DNA from: Acanthosoma haemorrhoidale
Taxonomy: Eukaryota; Arthropoda; Insecta; Hemiptera; Acanthosomatidae
Assembly (NCBI GenBank): GCA_930367205.1
Contig: OV884011.1
Span: 108,305,139-108,369,138, forward strand
Length of the DNA: 64,000 nt
Direction of reading: 5' to 3'
Made by a program: the position numbers and the translations under genes. The notes beneath the pieces were generated by a model. It saw only the letters and a list, made by a program, of their open reading frames with translations. It had not been told where the DNA came from and did no database searches. This document shows positions 11,850-22,335 of the stretch, in pieces (position 1 is the first letter of the stretch; the number at the start of each line of letters is the position of its first letter).

Positions 11850-14310
11850 AAAAACCTTTTGCTACTCCACTCCACTCACTCGCTCAGCTGTTTTATCAGT
11901 GAATCGGTTTTTTACTCAATCTTCAGAGCTTGATTAGGCAATTCAATTTCCAGGGAGAGATTAAATTATAGGTTTAGCAGAAGAAGGTTTATATATATAA
12001 ATCCATGGGGTTCATGTCCCCATCTCGGGTTGGTCTTGAAATGGCCCATCTTGGTCACTTAAAACTGAATTTTCAACAAATAAAAAGTTGTACAGATAGT
12101 TGTTGTTGTACAAACGTATTTAAATCAGTTATAAGGGCATTAAATAAGATATTCCTATTGCTAGTTTTCAAAAAAATACTAAAGTATATAATAAAAGTAT
12201 ATATTAACGTATTTAATGTACTCGTATAACCTATAACTTCGCGCTAGTTTTTTTTTTAAGGGGTATATAGAGCTCGGCGTCGGTAGAATATTTTAGAAGT
12301 AGGTATATGACAATGAAAAGGCTCTGTTGAACCATCTGGATTTTTTTTTTGGATTGCCACCACATAATCTTTTACTTAAAGGAAGATCGCGTTTTATTTT
12401 ACTGGGGAATATCAACCCACCAAAACTATGCAATGGTACAATGCTGTTAGTAAAGAAGCAGGGGGGTAATGTAGTAGAAGCCACTCATTCTGTTGGATTT
12501 CTCTTTTAACTTTGAACTTCGGTGAGACTCACGTCCTCGAAGTGGATCTGAGATCACCATGTTTCTCCCACGGGGAACTTTGTGTAGCAAAGGTGGTTTC
12601 ACACAAGAATTTATTTACTATTGCTCCTGGAAACAAAACTGAAAATGTTATTCATTAATTTTCCTAACTATTAGAAGAATGGGATGATAAAGACCCTGTC
12701 AACGCCAGGCAAGGAATGCGTTTGTTTGTAAGAGTTTGTTCAAATGATTTTGAAATTGATATGTACCTTATGATTGATATGTATCCGTTGACATAAAGAA
12801 TGTTCATGCCCATTCTTGAAGATGGGAAATGAATTGTACTATCGTTCTTCAGGTGGAACAACGATGTAACTGCAAATACTCTAATTTTTCAGAAGGGACA
12901 AAAAAAAGTATTTTTCTCCGGGAAGGTTACCATGTCCCACCACTTCAATGAAGGGCGCAACAACCCTCTGGTATACTGCCATTAAGATTTCCCTTTTGAT
13001 AAATTAAGTTTTCTAAAATTATGCTGTTTTTACCTCAGGTTCATCACCAATGTTTCACCTTATGAGCAGCAGGCATAACGGTATACTCATCCAACCTGAC
13101 AATAAGGTGGGTCATGTTCACCTCTGCTGTGAGAAGGAGAGTCAGGTAAAACATTCTCAGTTGGCGTGATGCCACTGAGGCAATTATGAGAGGGAGAGAA
13201 CGAATATGGAAATAAACAGAGGCGAGAGGAGGTGTATAACAGAGGAACAACATGGCCTCCAGGTGGCTTCTCATCAGCTATGCATCCGACCCACTTTTAT
13301 TTATTGAATTTTTAATTCATCCAACGACCCATTTTCAACAGATGTAATGAGGTCAATCAGAACCAACCAAGACACTCGACCATTATCAGCCTGATCTTTG
13401 TAGGATCCATTTTTGATGATTCTCACAAACCGATTTGAAGCCGAAACTTTGGGTCTTCGATAAAGAAAATTGAAAAATAAAATCCCACTCCGTATAAAAA
13501 AAATATTTCGAAAGTAATATATTAATGACCTTTATGACTTCTTTGAAAAATAACATGCCTCTTAAAAAATCACTGGTTGAGCTGAATTTGCAAATATTAC
13601 GTAATGGGACAACGGTATTCGGGTGTGCTAATCAAGATTTCCAGGATGTGGTGGAGTATAAAATTCAGTAAAAAATCTACAATGTTATAACAGTAAAGCC
13701 TGGGATAACAGAGGGATTTAATCGGACAATTTTTGACGCATGGATATGGGGTGATATTTTTTGGCATTAGAAGTGTTCAAAGGTTAAATAAAAAAAACAA
13801 AAAGTGATACGTTTAGTAAATAAACAAAACGTAATCATTTAACAAGACATTTAAATATTTTAAAAATACACACCCAAACACTATGTAATATAATCCTTTA
13901 TGGGTATATTAAATAGAATAGGCTTGGTTGGTTTACTAGTCTCAGTCCAGGATAAGATTACACTCTATTACTTACTTATTATTGAAATTGTGTTCACTGA
14001 GATTGCTAGACGTAAAAAAGAATCACAAATTCCGCTTATTACAGGTATATTTCTTTTATCTCTATTAAATTATTATTATTTTAATATTGGTCAACAGTTA
14101 ACATGTTTTAATTTATAATTCGTTTTAATAAACATTAGATTTTTGGACAATCTAATCTTGAGTTTCTCTCATTCCACATTAAACCAGGACCACTAGTAAA
14201 TACATAATTTAATATTTAAAAAGAAAAGTGGAAACTGATTTCAGGAAAGAATATTGGAGTCCTTTGAAGAGATTTCTTTCACAATAATCAGTTATACTGA
14301 ATTAAACCAT
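11850..14310. other. Non-coding region left of the jockey insertion
   Basis: AT-rich with short unrecognised frames (for example 12005-12229 +, 13044-13274 -, 13900-14118 +). A GC-richer patch at about 13040-13290 gives no family match on either strand. I find no additional Api5 exon here by eye, although the last-exon candidate at 16635 would need upstream exons somewhere. Confidence 0.4.
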
Positions 14311-14321
14311 AGTTCGTAGAA

Positions 14322-15869
14322 TTTTTAGTAATTCCTTTATTGTGCAATATTTACAATCTGCCTTTATAAGGCAATAAGTAATTAAGATATATGCTCTCAT
14401 TCATACAATATTTACAGTTCATCATTCACTCGCTCATTCATACAATATTTACAGACAGCCCAGAGACCCCCCAAATCCACCGCAAAGAGAAAGCGGAGTC
14501 TTGGGAAGTCCCCCACGCTCCTCCGTCAGCCGCGTCACCGGATACTAGCCAGTGGATGCTGACCAAGAGCGCGAGAGCCACAGACGCTCAGGACATGATT
14601 GGAGAGACTGGCCATTGCCAGGACTCCCACTGTCACGCGTTTATAGCAGGTCACGAGGCCACTGCCGTTTCAGTCTCCGAGGAGGATTATAGGGATGAGT
14701 GGCGCAGTGCATTGACTGTGCTACAGGATTAGGGTGGTTGGAAAAGCTACTGTGGAATTTCATGAATTTGGAAGGGATGAGTTCAAGAATGTAGGGTATA
14801 TTAAGATCGTTATGAAGGGTTTTATTGCTGACATAATAAGGTGCATTTACTATTGTTCTCAGGACTTTTGATTGAAAGGATTGGATGCGCTTGATGTTCG
14901 ACTTTTTTGCTGTCCCCCATAGCTCTATTCCGTATGTCCAGGTTGGCTTAAGTATAACTTTGTAAATAAGTAGTTTATTTTCTATTGAGAGATGGGATGT
15001 CCTTCGAAGTAGTCTGTACAGTTGCCCAAAGCGTCTGTTTATTTCTTGTCTTTTTAGCCTCGTGTGTAGGTTCCATGTCAGTCTTTTGTCGAGATGGAAG
15101 CCTAAGTACCGTACTGTCTCGGATACAGGGAGAGGAATAGAATTAAAATAAACTAGTGGACCAGACTTGCGACAAAGGGTGAAGGTAATGTGGGAGCATT
15201 TTGCTTCATTAACTTTGATCCGCCATTGATTGCACCAATACTCGATCTCGTCAAGGTGTTTTTGAAGGTTATGGGATGCTATGTCGGGGTCTGGATGGGA
15301 TGACAAGACTGCAGTGTCATCTGCAAATGTGGCCAAGAAGGTATTGGGAGTAGAGGGGACATCAGCGGTGTATAGGTTATAGAGGATGGGGCCCAGGACA
15401 CTGCCCTGTGGAACTCCTGCACTTATGGGATAGTAGTTAGAGTATTCTAAACCACAGCGGACTTGGAAGAAGCGGTTTGAAAGGTAGGACTGTAGGATTA
15501 GGAAAAGGGTCTGTGGTAAATATCTTTTGAGCTTGTAGAGCAAACCTGCGTGCCAAACCCTGTCAAAAGCTTGAGCTATATCGAGAAAGGCAGCAGTGCA
15601 ATACTGTTTGGTTTCAAGGGCTGAGGAGATGTGATCAACAACGCGAAGGCCTTGTTGAGCAGTGGAATGTCGTTGGCGGAAGCCAAACTGGTGTGTGGGA
15701 AAAAGGTTTTTGGATTCAACAATGGGAAGTAGACGTTTTAGTAGGAGTTTCTCAAATATTTTTGAGAGGATAGGGAGTAGGCTAATTGGACGATAAGATG
15801 AGGCGTCATTGGGTGGTTTACCGGGTTTGGCGAATAGGACAATAATGGAGTGTTTCCAGAGGAGTGGGA
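14322..15869 (-). mobile_element. 5'-truncated jockey-like non-LTR retrotransposon with 11-bp target-site duplication
   Basis: A minus-strand retroelement copy flanked by the perfect direct repeat AGTTCGTAGAA at 14311-14321 and 15870-15880. It has no LTRs, and its 3' end is A-rich (GCACAATAAAG...ACTAAAAA when read on the minus strand). The copy begins inside the reverse transcriptase domain, so it is 5' truncated, which is usual for target-primed reverse transcription. It lies about 0.75 kb upstream of the Api5 array. Sister copies at 48842-49856, 55215-56030 and 63400-63665 share its 3' UTR. Confidence 0.9.
14641..15869 (-). CDS. Reverse transcriptase (partial, jockey-like), C-terminal 409 residues
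   Basis: An open minus-strand frame within the element. It has the non-LTR palm signatures in order: KPGKPPNDASSYRPISLLPI (fingers), HQFGFRQRHSTAQQ, AFLDIAQAFDRVWHAGL (motif A), GVPQGSVLGPILYNLYTADV (motif B), FADDTAVLSSHPD (motif C with both catalytic aspartates), then VRYLGFHLDKRLTW and WTYGIELWGTAKKSNI (thumb region). It ends at LKRQWPRDLL. The ATG at 15888 and the first few residues lie in the flanking target duplication and host DNA, so there is no genuine start and the copy cannot encode a full ORF2. The catalytic core is nevertheless intact, which suggests a young insertion. The product would copy element RNA; this copy lacks the endonuclease. Confidence 0.9.
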
Positions 15870-15880
15870 AGTTCGTAGAA

Positions 15881-16634
15881 ACACACAATAAGTGTTTCAG
15901 TACCCATTCTTATCAGAAACAAAGTAGTTTTTGTTGCTCATTTCAATTGACTATTACTTTTAGAAATAATGCATAAAACATTCTTTAAATCTTGAGTTTT
16001 GAATCTACATTCGTCACCGAACTGGAGTATGCAGAACAAATATGAAACTTAAAATTAGACACAAAGAATTCATTTTACACAAAGGAACAAACTTCCACAA
16101 CATATCACAGAAGAAGGGCATCAAAGTCTCTTACTAAGATAACAGAAATAACATACACTTTAGCAAAAAAGTAATGCATACAAATTCTACAACACAAAAT
16201 ATTTCGATTTTCTAAATCCAAAAAAAAGTTTAATAGAAAAGAGGAAACAGTAAACAGTCCTCTATGATTAGAAATACACCCTCCACCCTTCTGACCGATT
16301 CAGCCTTTTTCGTTTAAAAATGACAGAGCTACTTGATGCAGCCAAGACTTGTGATTCAAATATTGGAGCATAATTTTAGAAGAAATCATCAACTGAATAT
16401 ATATTTGAGGTTGAATCTTGCTTCGATCCAGTTCCATAAGTTCGACACCCCGGTGGACCATACACAACCGAGCAAACAAACAAACACATCAAGAACAATA
16501 TACAGCCCTTCAATAGAGGTTTTGATGGATATTGAACACTCATTAGTGATTTGCCATTAGGTAGGAAAGTATTTTGAGTGTTAAAGAAAAAAGTAGTTGA
16601 TTTTTTTGTATAGTCCTGTTCTTGCTTCCTCCAG
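15881..16634. other. Gap between jockey copy and Api5 last exon; right end resembles an intron 3' end
   Basis: No recognised protein. The rightmost part, about 16590-16634, is a T/C-rich tract ending in TTGCTTCCTCCAG, a typical polypyrimidine tract plus AG acceptor, directly before the Api5 homology. I did not find further Api5 exon sequence here. A + strand frame at 16333-16560 is unrecognised. Confidence 0.45.
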
Positions 16635-16840
16635 GTCACAAGTCATCTGTAGTTTTGTCTTGGATCTCTACTGAAAACTACCCAGTGAAAAGAAAAGCCA
16701 CTTCAACTAACAGGCCAGCGAAGGCATTTAAGAGTGAAGACGGTCAGCGTACATACCAACCTCCAATTGGAAAGTACAGCCAGAATCTAAACTCAAACTT
16801 ACGTCTTTCAAGATTTCACAGGTGGGCTTTCAAAAACTAA
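16635..16840 (+). CDS. Api5: Api5 C-terminal exon (partial copy 0)
   Basis: This encodes the C-terminal 67 residues of the Api5 protein (from HKSSVVLSWISTEN to RWAFKN, then TAA at 16838-16840). It is nearly identical to the ends of the three full copies downstream. Homology stops abruptly on the left at 16635, right after a strong acceptor (TTGCTTCCTCCAG). In the full copies the codon spanning this point is A|GT, so splicing an upstream exon ending in A would restore the same serine in phase. The simplest reading is that this is the genuine last exon of an intron-containing Api5, whose earlier exons lie upstream or have been lost. The alternative is a duplication breakpoint that happens to fall at a sequence resembling an acceptor. 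Its tyrosine (EN-Y-PVKR) and serine (NLN-S-NLR) differ from the other copies. Confidence 0.7.
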
Positions 16841-17235
16841 TTTATAGTTGTGTATAATCAACCCATTAATGTCCATAATGTAAATTAAAATTTTGTTTAG
16901 TATTCATATATTGATGTTTTTAATAGTTCTAAGTATGTTTATATGTATGTATACTAATTGTAAAAAGAATATGAATGAGTGATATCTGTCATTAATTAAC
17001 CTTATGTATTTGATAATATTGTACATAGATTTTTGTTTTTAGGAATCTCATTATATGTATATGAATCTGACATTTCTAAACTATACTAGCAAAGTTTATT
17101 TTATTTTATACAGAAATATACTCGTTATATTTTAAATAAAAAATTATTCTACTTGTAGTTCTTGTTTGTATTTGTTCACAATTCCTGTTTTTTTCTTTTT
17201 TCTTAAGTAATGCTTGCTATTCCAGTAGAGTCTTC
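16841..17235 (+). other. Api5 3' UTR and 3' flank (copy 0)
   Basis: AT-rich sequence following the Api5 stop, repeated after copies 1 and 2 (21942-22335, 27040-27434) and, with more differences, after copy 3 (33118-33508). An AATAAA at about 17135 is a plausible polyadenylation signal. Homology to the copy 3 flank ends at about 17235, where the BEL relic begins, so this marks the right-hand duplication boundary. Confidence 0.7.
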
Positions 17236-18260
17236 AGGAGATGATGACATAGGATCCATGGGTCTAGAATTCAAAATGGCTTCTATGCGATTAGCGATGG
17301 TGGAGAGTTCTTCAAATCTAAGGGGTTGACAATCCATTACCCTCCTAAGGTGATATATAGCTCTTTTAAATGTCGTGACGCTCCTACGAAATTTGTTCCA
17401 TTATCAGAGAACATTCTGCTTGGTAGTCCTTTTCGAGCTATTAATCTGTCTAAAGAGTCTAAGAAAGCTACTGTTGTCAATTGCGACACAATCTCAATGT
17501 GCAGCGCCTTTGTGCTCATGTACACAACTATGCAGGCTTACGCTTTACCGAAGGCAGCCTTATGGCGAGAGGATCCCCGGGTTGAGAATGGACCAGCGAA
17601 ATCAATCCCGACATTGATAAACGGTCCCCCTTGCTCGAATCTTGACAATGGCAAATTTCCCATGTAAGGTGTGTAAGGTCTTACCTTCAGGCGATGACAA
17701 TTCAAACAGGGGTCAATTCGAGTGCGTATCAGACGTCTTGCTGAAGTAATCTAATAATGATGACGTAGTATGGAATCGAGCATGTAAATAAACAATATGG
17801 CAATGGTCTACAAGTAATTACACAAAATGTGATTTAGAGGGTAACAAGACGGGATGTTTAGCATTATAATTTATAGGGGCATTACTGAGGCGACCGCCCA
17901 CCCTGTACACTCGACGAGAATCGATGAAAACGGATAAAAATTTTAACGAAGTTATAAGAGAAGTTTCGGAGCTTACAGAGGGGAAATGATGTCTTTGAAC
18001 TATTTTCACCAAGGTGTTGGTAGCTTGACGAAGTTCCTCTAAGCTTAATTGACCTTTTCTCTTGGTTGAATGGGGGTGAGAATTTACAATGAAGCGTTGG
18101 ACATATGCTAGCTCCCTAATTAATTTGGAATAGGATGAGAATTTTTCAATAAATTCAAAGAAAAACGATGCATTTGTTGTGGTAGCCAAGATTATACAAA
18201 CTGGTTTCGTATCAGGTAAGTCTGAAAAATTCCATGATTTGTTTAAAATAACAAGTTAAA
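17236..18260 (-). pseudogene. BEL/Pao retrotransposon integrase relic (unit 1)
   Basis: Minus-strand remnants of a BEL/Pao polyprotein. In order they are: KPVCTILATTTN-type sequence and a helical region (18222-17950), RVYRVGGRLSNAPINYNAKH and PVLLPSKSH (the stretch before the integrase zinc finger), a frame-shifted HHCC region, GKAYVCVVVYMSTKALHIEI, and FLDSLDRLIARKGLPSRMFS followed by DNGTNFVGASRHLKELY (integrase core). A later piece reads IEAILNSRPMDPMSSSPE. About 45 codons between the core and the ILNSRP motif are missing, and 14 bases near 17783 present in unit 3 are deleted. The element is dead. It has no LTRs and was amplified with the Api5 unit. Confidence 0.85.
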
Positions 18261-20171
18261 AAAAATGAAATAAAAAGAAAACTGTAATGTCTTTTACATC
18301 GTTGGGAATTTGGTTTTAATTTAGGTGTTAAGGGAAAAACACCCCTATTACAAGAATTTTATTACTTAAAAGCATTAGGGAAAGGTATTATAAGAGGGTA
18401 TAGTAAGTTTTAATAAAATAGTTCAACCCTGCATAGACATTATTGTTTCACAGATTTTTTTTTTATGAATAAGTGATGTATCTATAATTAAAGAGTTGTG
18501 CATAGACACCTGACATTAACTTTAAGGGGCCCATTCTCTTTCATGTGGGTCCTTGACAATGGGTGGCTCTTCATACTGCATGAGGTGTGACTACCCACAT
18601 ACTTTCATATGGGTCGAACAAGAGAACGATATTGTTGGATCCTTTCACCTGATATACATCAGTTTGCATCATGACACCCGATAAGTTGAAGGTTCCCGTC
18701 ACTTGTGCAGTTTTTTTTCATTGTGATGCTGAAAAGATGAATGTGGGGGAAACAATGGGTGATTAATAAATCTACTTTTTATAATTGTAACTAAATTTCA
18801 GAATATTTCAATGAATCAATGTCTGCTGGAGGGGGTTCTCGAGTTGGAAATTGCCTTTTCCCGTAAACAAAATAAACACATTTAAAGCTTGATCTGTAAG
18901 CCGCAGAGAAACATTTTTTACATAATCTTATTCTGAACTATTTTTTAAAAAATAAATACGCATTCAAAAGTTTTCTAGAGGTTAACCAGACAATTATAAA
19001 TTTTTAATGGAAAAGATTGCTGGATTGTTACATCAAGGTTTGGGCACAATCTACAGTTCATAGAGAACCAACGATAATCATGGGGGATTGATTTTTTTAC
19101 AAAGGAAACACTGTCATTCTTAAGATTGGTCTCTAAGATATCTTCATCTGTGACTGCTCTGTACCCTTTCTTCGTCTAAATATAGCATTTTAAAGTCAAA
19201 TTCATACATTTTCAAACTGAATTCTGAGATTTCCAAATGAAATCAAATTTTTATTAGGGTCATAACACTGTAAAAAAGATAGACAAACATAACAGTTTCT
19301 TATTTTTTGATTTTGTTTGATAAATTTCTGAATTTGATTTGGAAATTTGTCAATTTGATTTGATTTGGAAATGCAATTTTGAGTTTCTGTTCGATCACTT
19401 TTAGTCAGGAGTAGTAAAAAGCTTTACAAGGTCAGTACCTAGAGACCTTAAGTTCCTTCCCTAAGGAACTAACGAACCACTTAATTGAGCGAAAAGTTGC
19501 TTGGAATCAATAAACGAAATAATTAGTGGAATGGAATGGATAAACCGATTCAGAATTGATTATGTGAATGTTCATGTAGTAAGTAACATTGATACTCCTA
19601 CTGAGCTAATAGGTAAATAAATCCTTTTGTCTCTCAAATAGATTTCACATTGAGATTACATTGATTTTTGTCCCCTTAAAGTGTTTACAAATGTAATAAT
19701 ATAAATTAAAATATTTACTAGATAGTAAATCAGATTTAATAAAAAAGTAACTTAATAAAACAAAAAATGTTTTAAATTGAAATAGGTAGTATTTTATACA
19801 CGTTTGTTATACTCTTATTAATGTTTTTACAATATTTTTGTTTATTGGATTAAATCTCATTGCATTCTATTTCTTGAATATAATATAGCATGATATTCAA
19901 TTGACATGATATTTATAATGAAACATATTTCTAAATTGTAGCTTTAGTGATGCTTGAATCAGAAAATGTTATGCCAATAAAAAAATTAATTGGAAAGATA
20001 TTGAGCTTACTACCTAATGTATAAAAACACCAACGTAAAATGTCTCTTTTTGAGTATCAATACTTCAAAAAATAACAGTTTTTATGTTCATAAAAAATAA
20101 GATAGTTACTTAAAAAATAACTAGTTGTGGTAGCGCCACTGTACACAGTCCCTGATGGTAGGGGGGGGGGG
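18261..20171. other. Spacer between BEL relic and Api5 leader (unit 1)
   Basis: About 1.9 kb of AT-rich non-coding DNA with no ORF of note, repeated at about 23361-25270 and 29430-31348. Around 19330-19385 the word ATTTGATTTGGAAAT recurs. At the right end is a G run (11 G at 20161-20171, 12 G in each other unit), about 290 bp before the Api5 start codon. Confidence 0.6.
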
Positions 20172-20459
20172 AAAGCCCATGTAGTAGGTGAAACATGTTA
20201 GCTGCAGTTACCGATTGTTTATACTCGTTGCCAGTCTAACCGCGCTGTTACCTACCTCGTGCTCGTCCTTTTGCTCGGTAAGTGTGTTTATATCATAGTT
20301 CTGTGAAAACCAAATCGAATATCTGGAAAAAATAATTAATTTCGTTTTATGATTATTAAAGTTTTCTACGCTTTATTCAATTCGGAAGTTCCGGTAGTGT
20401 GAGTAGATATTTCTTTCTCATAAGATAGCCCTTATAACGTGTTTATATTACTTCACACG
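20172..20459 (+). promoter_or_regulatory. Putative Api5 promoter/5' UTR with possible 5' UTR intron (copy 1)
   Basis: After the G run comes a GC-richer, pyrimidine-rich stretch (CTACCTCGTGCTCGTCCTTT) ending in CTCG|GTAAGTGTG, a consensus donor at 20278. Two acceptors are possible: TCATAAGATAG at 20428, conserved in all copies, and the site just before the ATG. The latter reads CACAG in copy 3 but CACAC here, so it is lost in copies 1 and 2. The same layout occurs at 25271-25557 and 31349-31635. A spliced leader exon is therefore plausible, but I see no direct evidence of transcription. Confidence 0.45.
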
Positions 20460-21941
20460 ATGGAGAGTGACAAAATAGAAAAACTGTACATACAGTATGA
20501 AATACTTGTAGAATCCAAGGACCCATCACAACACGAAGATGTTTATAGGACAATGCTGGCATCAACCCAAGGAGTTTCCAAAGAGAAAAAGCTGGTATGT
20601 CAATTCATTCCGAAGTTCTTCCATCACTATCCACAACTGGCAAAAATGGCTTTGGAAGCTTACTTTGATTTGTGCGAAGATAATGATGTTTCAATCCGAA
20701 AGGAAGCGATTAAAAGACTGCCACAGCTATGCCGGAAAGAAAAGCAATACACAAAGCGTATCGCTGATATTTTATCGCAGCTATTGCAAGCGACTGACGC
20801 TGGAGAACTTTCAATCGTGAGGGAATCATTGGTGTCAGTAATTAAATCAGATCCAGTTTCTGCTTTGAAAGGTATATTCAACCAAATCATACAAGGAGAT
20901 GACATAGTACGGGACAAGAGCATTAAGTTTCTAGCCACGAGGGTTCGCCGTCTATCATCTAGTACATTTTCCACTGAAGCTCAAGATATCTTCATCGCTG
21001 AAATCAAAGAGACTTTTCAAGATGCCACTAATGAAGAAATTCCTCTTTTATTCGGTCTTTTGCTCTGGACTCGGCTCGGGAAAAATATAGTCGGCAGAAA
21101 GGTGATATTAGATATTGTGCTCAATTATTTAGAAACCGATAAGTCTATTCTAATTGTTGATGAGCGATACAGTTTGAGAAGATTTGTAACATTTCTAATT
21201 ACTGCTAAAACCATATTCACATCTGACATTAGCTCCAACAAGTATTTATTATTTTTTTGTAAAGAGGTTCTACCGAAATACATGTCTATGTGTGGAGCCA
21301 AGGACGGATCAGGGTGTGAAACAGCGTTACTCAAATCAATGGCTGAAATAACTCCGTTTTCAAAAGACTTAAAGGATATAGATGAGCATATTGAACAAGT
21401 ATATTCAATATTGATTGAGTTTTTACCTTGCCCGTCTGAAGAGGAACAGGATGTTTACAAACGATTACAGTTTACATCTGTTGAATGCCTTCTTTATATG
21501 CTACACCACATGATGCGAGCGTCTCCTTCTTATTTCAACGATAAAACTGAAAAGTTGAAGGATTTTAGAATGAGACTGTTATATTTCTTCAGAGCATCAC
21601 GAGCTTTTGAGAAAAGATTGGAAGAAGCGTTGAAAAAAAAGAAAAAAGATGAAGAGGAGAGAGTCAAAATGGTAGCATTAAGAACAATTTCCAATATTAC
21701 TACATTGATCAAAGATTTTTTCCACAATCCTCCTAGTCACAAGTCATCTGTAGTTTTGTCTTGGATCTCTACTGAAAACTTCCCAGTGAAAAGAAAAGCC
21801 ACTTCAACTAACAGGCCAGCGAAGGCATTTAAGAGTGAAGACGGTCAGCGTACATACCAACCTCCAATTGGAAAGTACAGCCAGAATCTGAACCCAAACT
21901 TACGTCTTTCAAGATTTCACAGGTGGACTTTCAAAAACTAA
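20460..21941 (+). CDS. Api5: Apoptosis inhibitor 5 (Api5/AAC-11), intronless ORF, copy 1
   Basis: This is a complete 493-residue protein of the Api5 family, nuclear anti-apoptotic HEAT/ARM-repeat scaffolds that in animals restrain E2F1-induced apoptosis and Acinus-dependent DNA fragmentation. Residues 1-350 form the helical repeat region, with family signatures QFIPKFFHHYPQLA (48-61), DLCEDNDVSIRKEAIK (70-85) and QGDDIVRDKSIKFL (145-158). KLKDFRMRLLYFFR (365-378) corresponds to the leucine-rich helix of the family. KKKKK (392-396) and PVKRK (442-446) are basic, NLS-like stretches. YQPPIGKYSQNL (466-477) matches the conserved C-terminal motif. Length is close to the family norm of about 500. 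I chose the ATG at 20460 because the homology MESDKIEKLYIQYE starts there; an in-frame GTG at 20439 is not a eukaryotic start. The absence of introns in the coding part is unusual for this gene. The protein is identical to copy 2. Confidence 0.93.
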   Translation: MESDKIEKLYIQYEILVESKDPSQHEDVYRTMLASTQGVSKEKKLVCQFIPKFFHHYPQLAKMALEAYFDLCEDNDVSIRKEAIKRLPQLCRKEKQYTKRIADILSQLLQATDAGELSIVRESLVSVIKSDPVSALKGIFNQIIQGDDIVRDKSIKFLATRVRRLSSSTFSTEAQDIFIAEIKETFQDATNEEIPLLFGLLLWTRLGKNIVGRKVILDIVLNYLETDKSILIVDERYSLRRFVTFLITAKTIFTSDISSNKYLLFFCKEVLPKYMSMCGAKDGSGCETALLKSMAEITPFSKDLKDIDEHIEQVYSILIEFLPCPSEEEQDVYKRLQFTSVECLLYMLHHMMRASPSYFNDKTEKLKDFRMRLLYFFRASRAFEKRLEEALKKKKKDEEERVKMVALRTISNITTLIKDFFHNPPSHKSSVVLSWISTENFPVKRKATSTNRPAKAFKSEDGQRTYQPPIGKYSQNLNPNLRLSRFHRWTFKN

Positions 21942-22335
21942 TTTATAGTTGTGTATAATCAACCCATTAATGTCCATAATGTAAATTAAAATTTTGTTTA
22001 GTATTCATATATTGATGTTTTTAATAGTTCTAAGTATGTTTATATGTATGTATACTAATTGTAAAAAGAATATGAATGAGTGATATCTGTCATTAATTAA
22101 CCTTATGTATTTGATAATATTGTACATAGATTTTTGTTTTTAGGAATCTCATTATATGTATATGAATCTGACATTTCTAAACTATACTAGCAAAGTTTAT
22201 TTTATTTTATACAGAAATATACTCGTTATATTTTAAATAAAAAATTATTCTACTTGTAGTTCTTGTTTGTATTTGTTCACAATTCCTGTTTTTTTCTTTT
22301 TTCTTAAGTAATGCTTGCTATTCCAATAGAGTCTT

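Larger units (their letters stand above)
17236..22335 (+). repeat. Api5 tandem array, unit 1 (5.1 kb)
   Basis: A direct repeat unit of BEL relic (-), spacer, 5' leader, Api5 ORF (+) and Api5 3' flank. The offset between equivalent points of units 1 and 2 is 5,098-5,101 bp, and the two are almost identical across the whole unit, including non-coding DNA. I noted a 3-bp indel near 19700/24797 and scattered single-base changes. This points to a recent duplication or recent gene conversion. Confidence 0.9.

Noticed and set aside
14391..14732. 113-codon + strand ORF
   Set aside because: It lies antisense to the jockey-like 3' UTR and the last codons of its ORF2; the same sequence recurs at 63400-63665 as transposon 3' UTR.
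17326..17667. 113-codon + strand ORF, repeated at 22427 and 28412
   Set aside because: Antisense to the BEL integrase core, whose minus-strand reading has clear family motifs; the repetition only reflects the tandem units.
20439..20459. Seven extra N-terminal residues on Api5 from an in-frame GTG
   Set aside because: GTG is not a normal eukaryotic start, homology begins at the ATG at 20460, and the stretch covers the putative intron end.
20539..20974. ORFs overlapping Api5 in other frames and on the minus strand
   Set aside because: Shadows of the conserved Api5 frame; no homology of their own.
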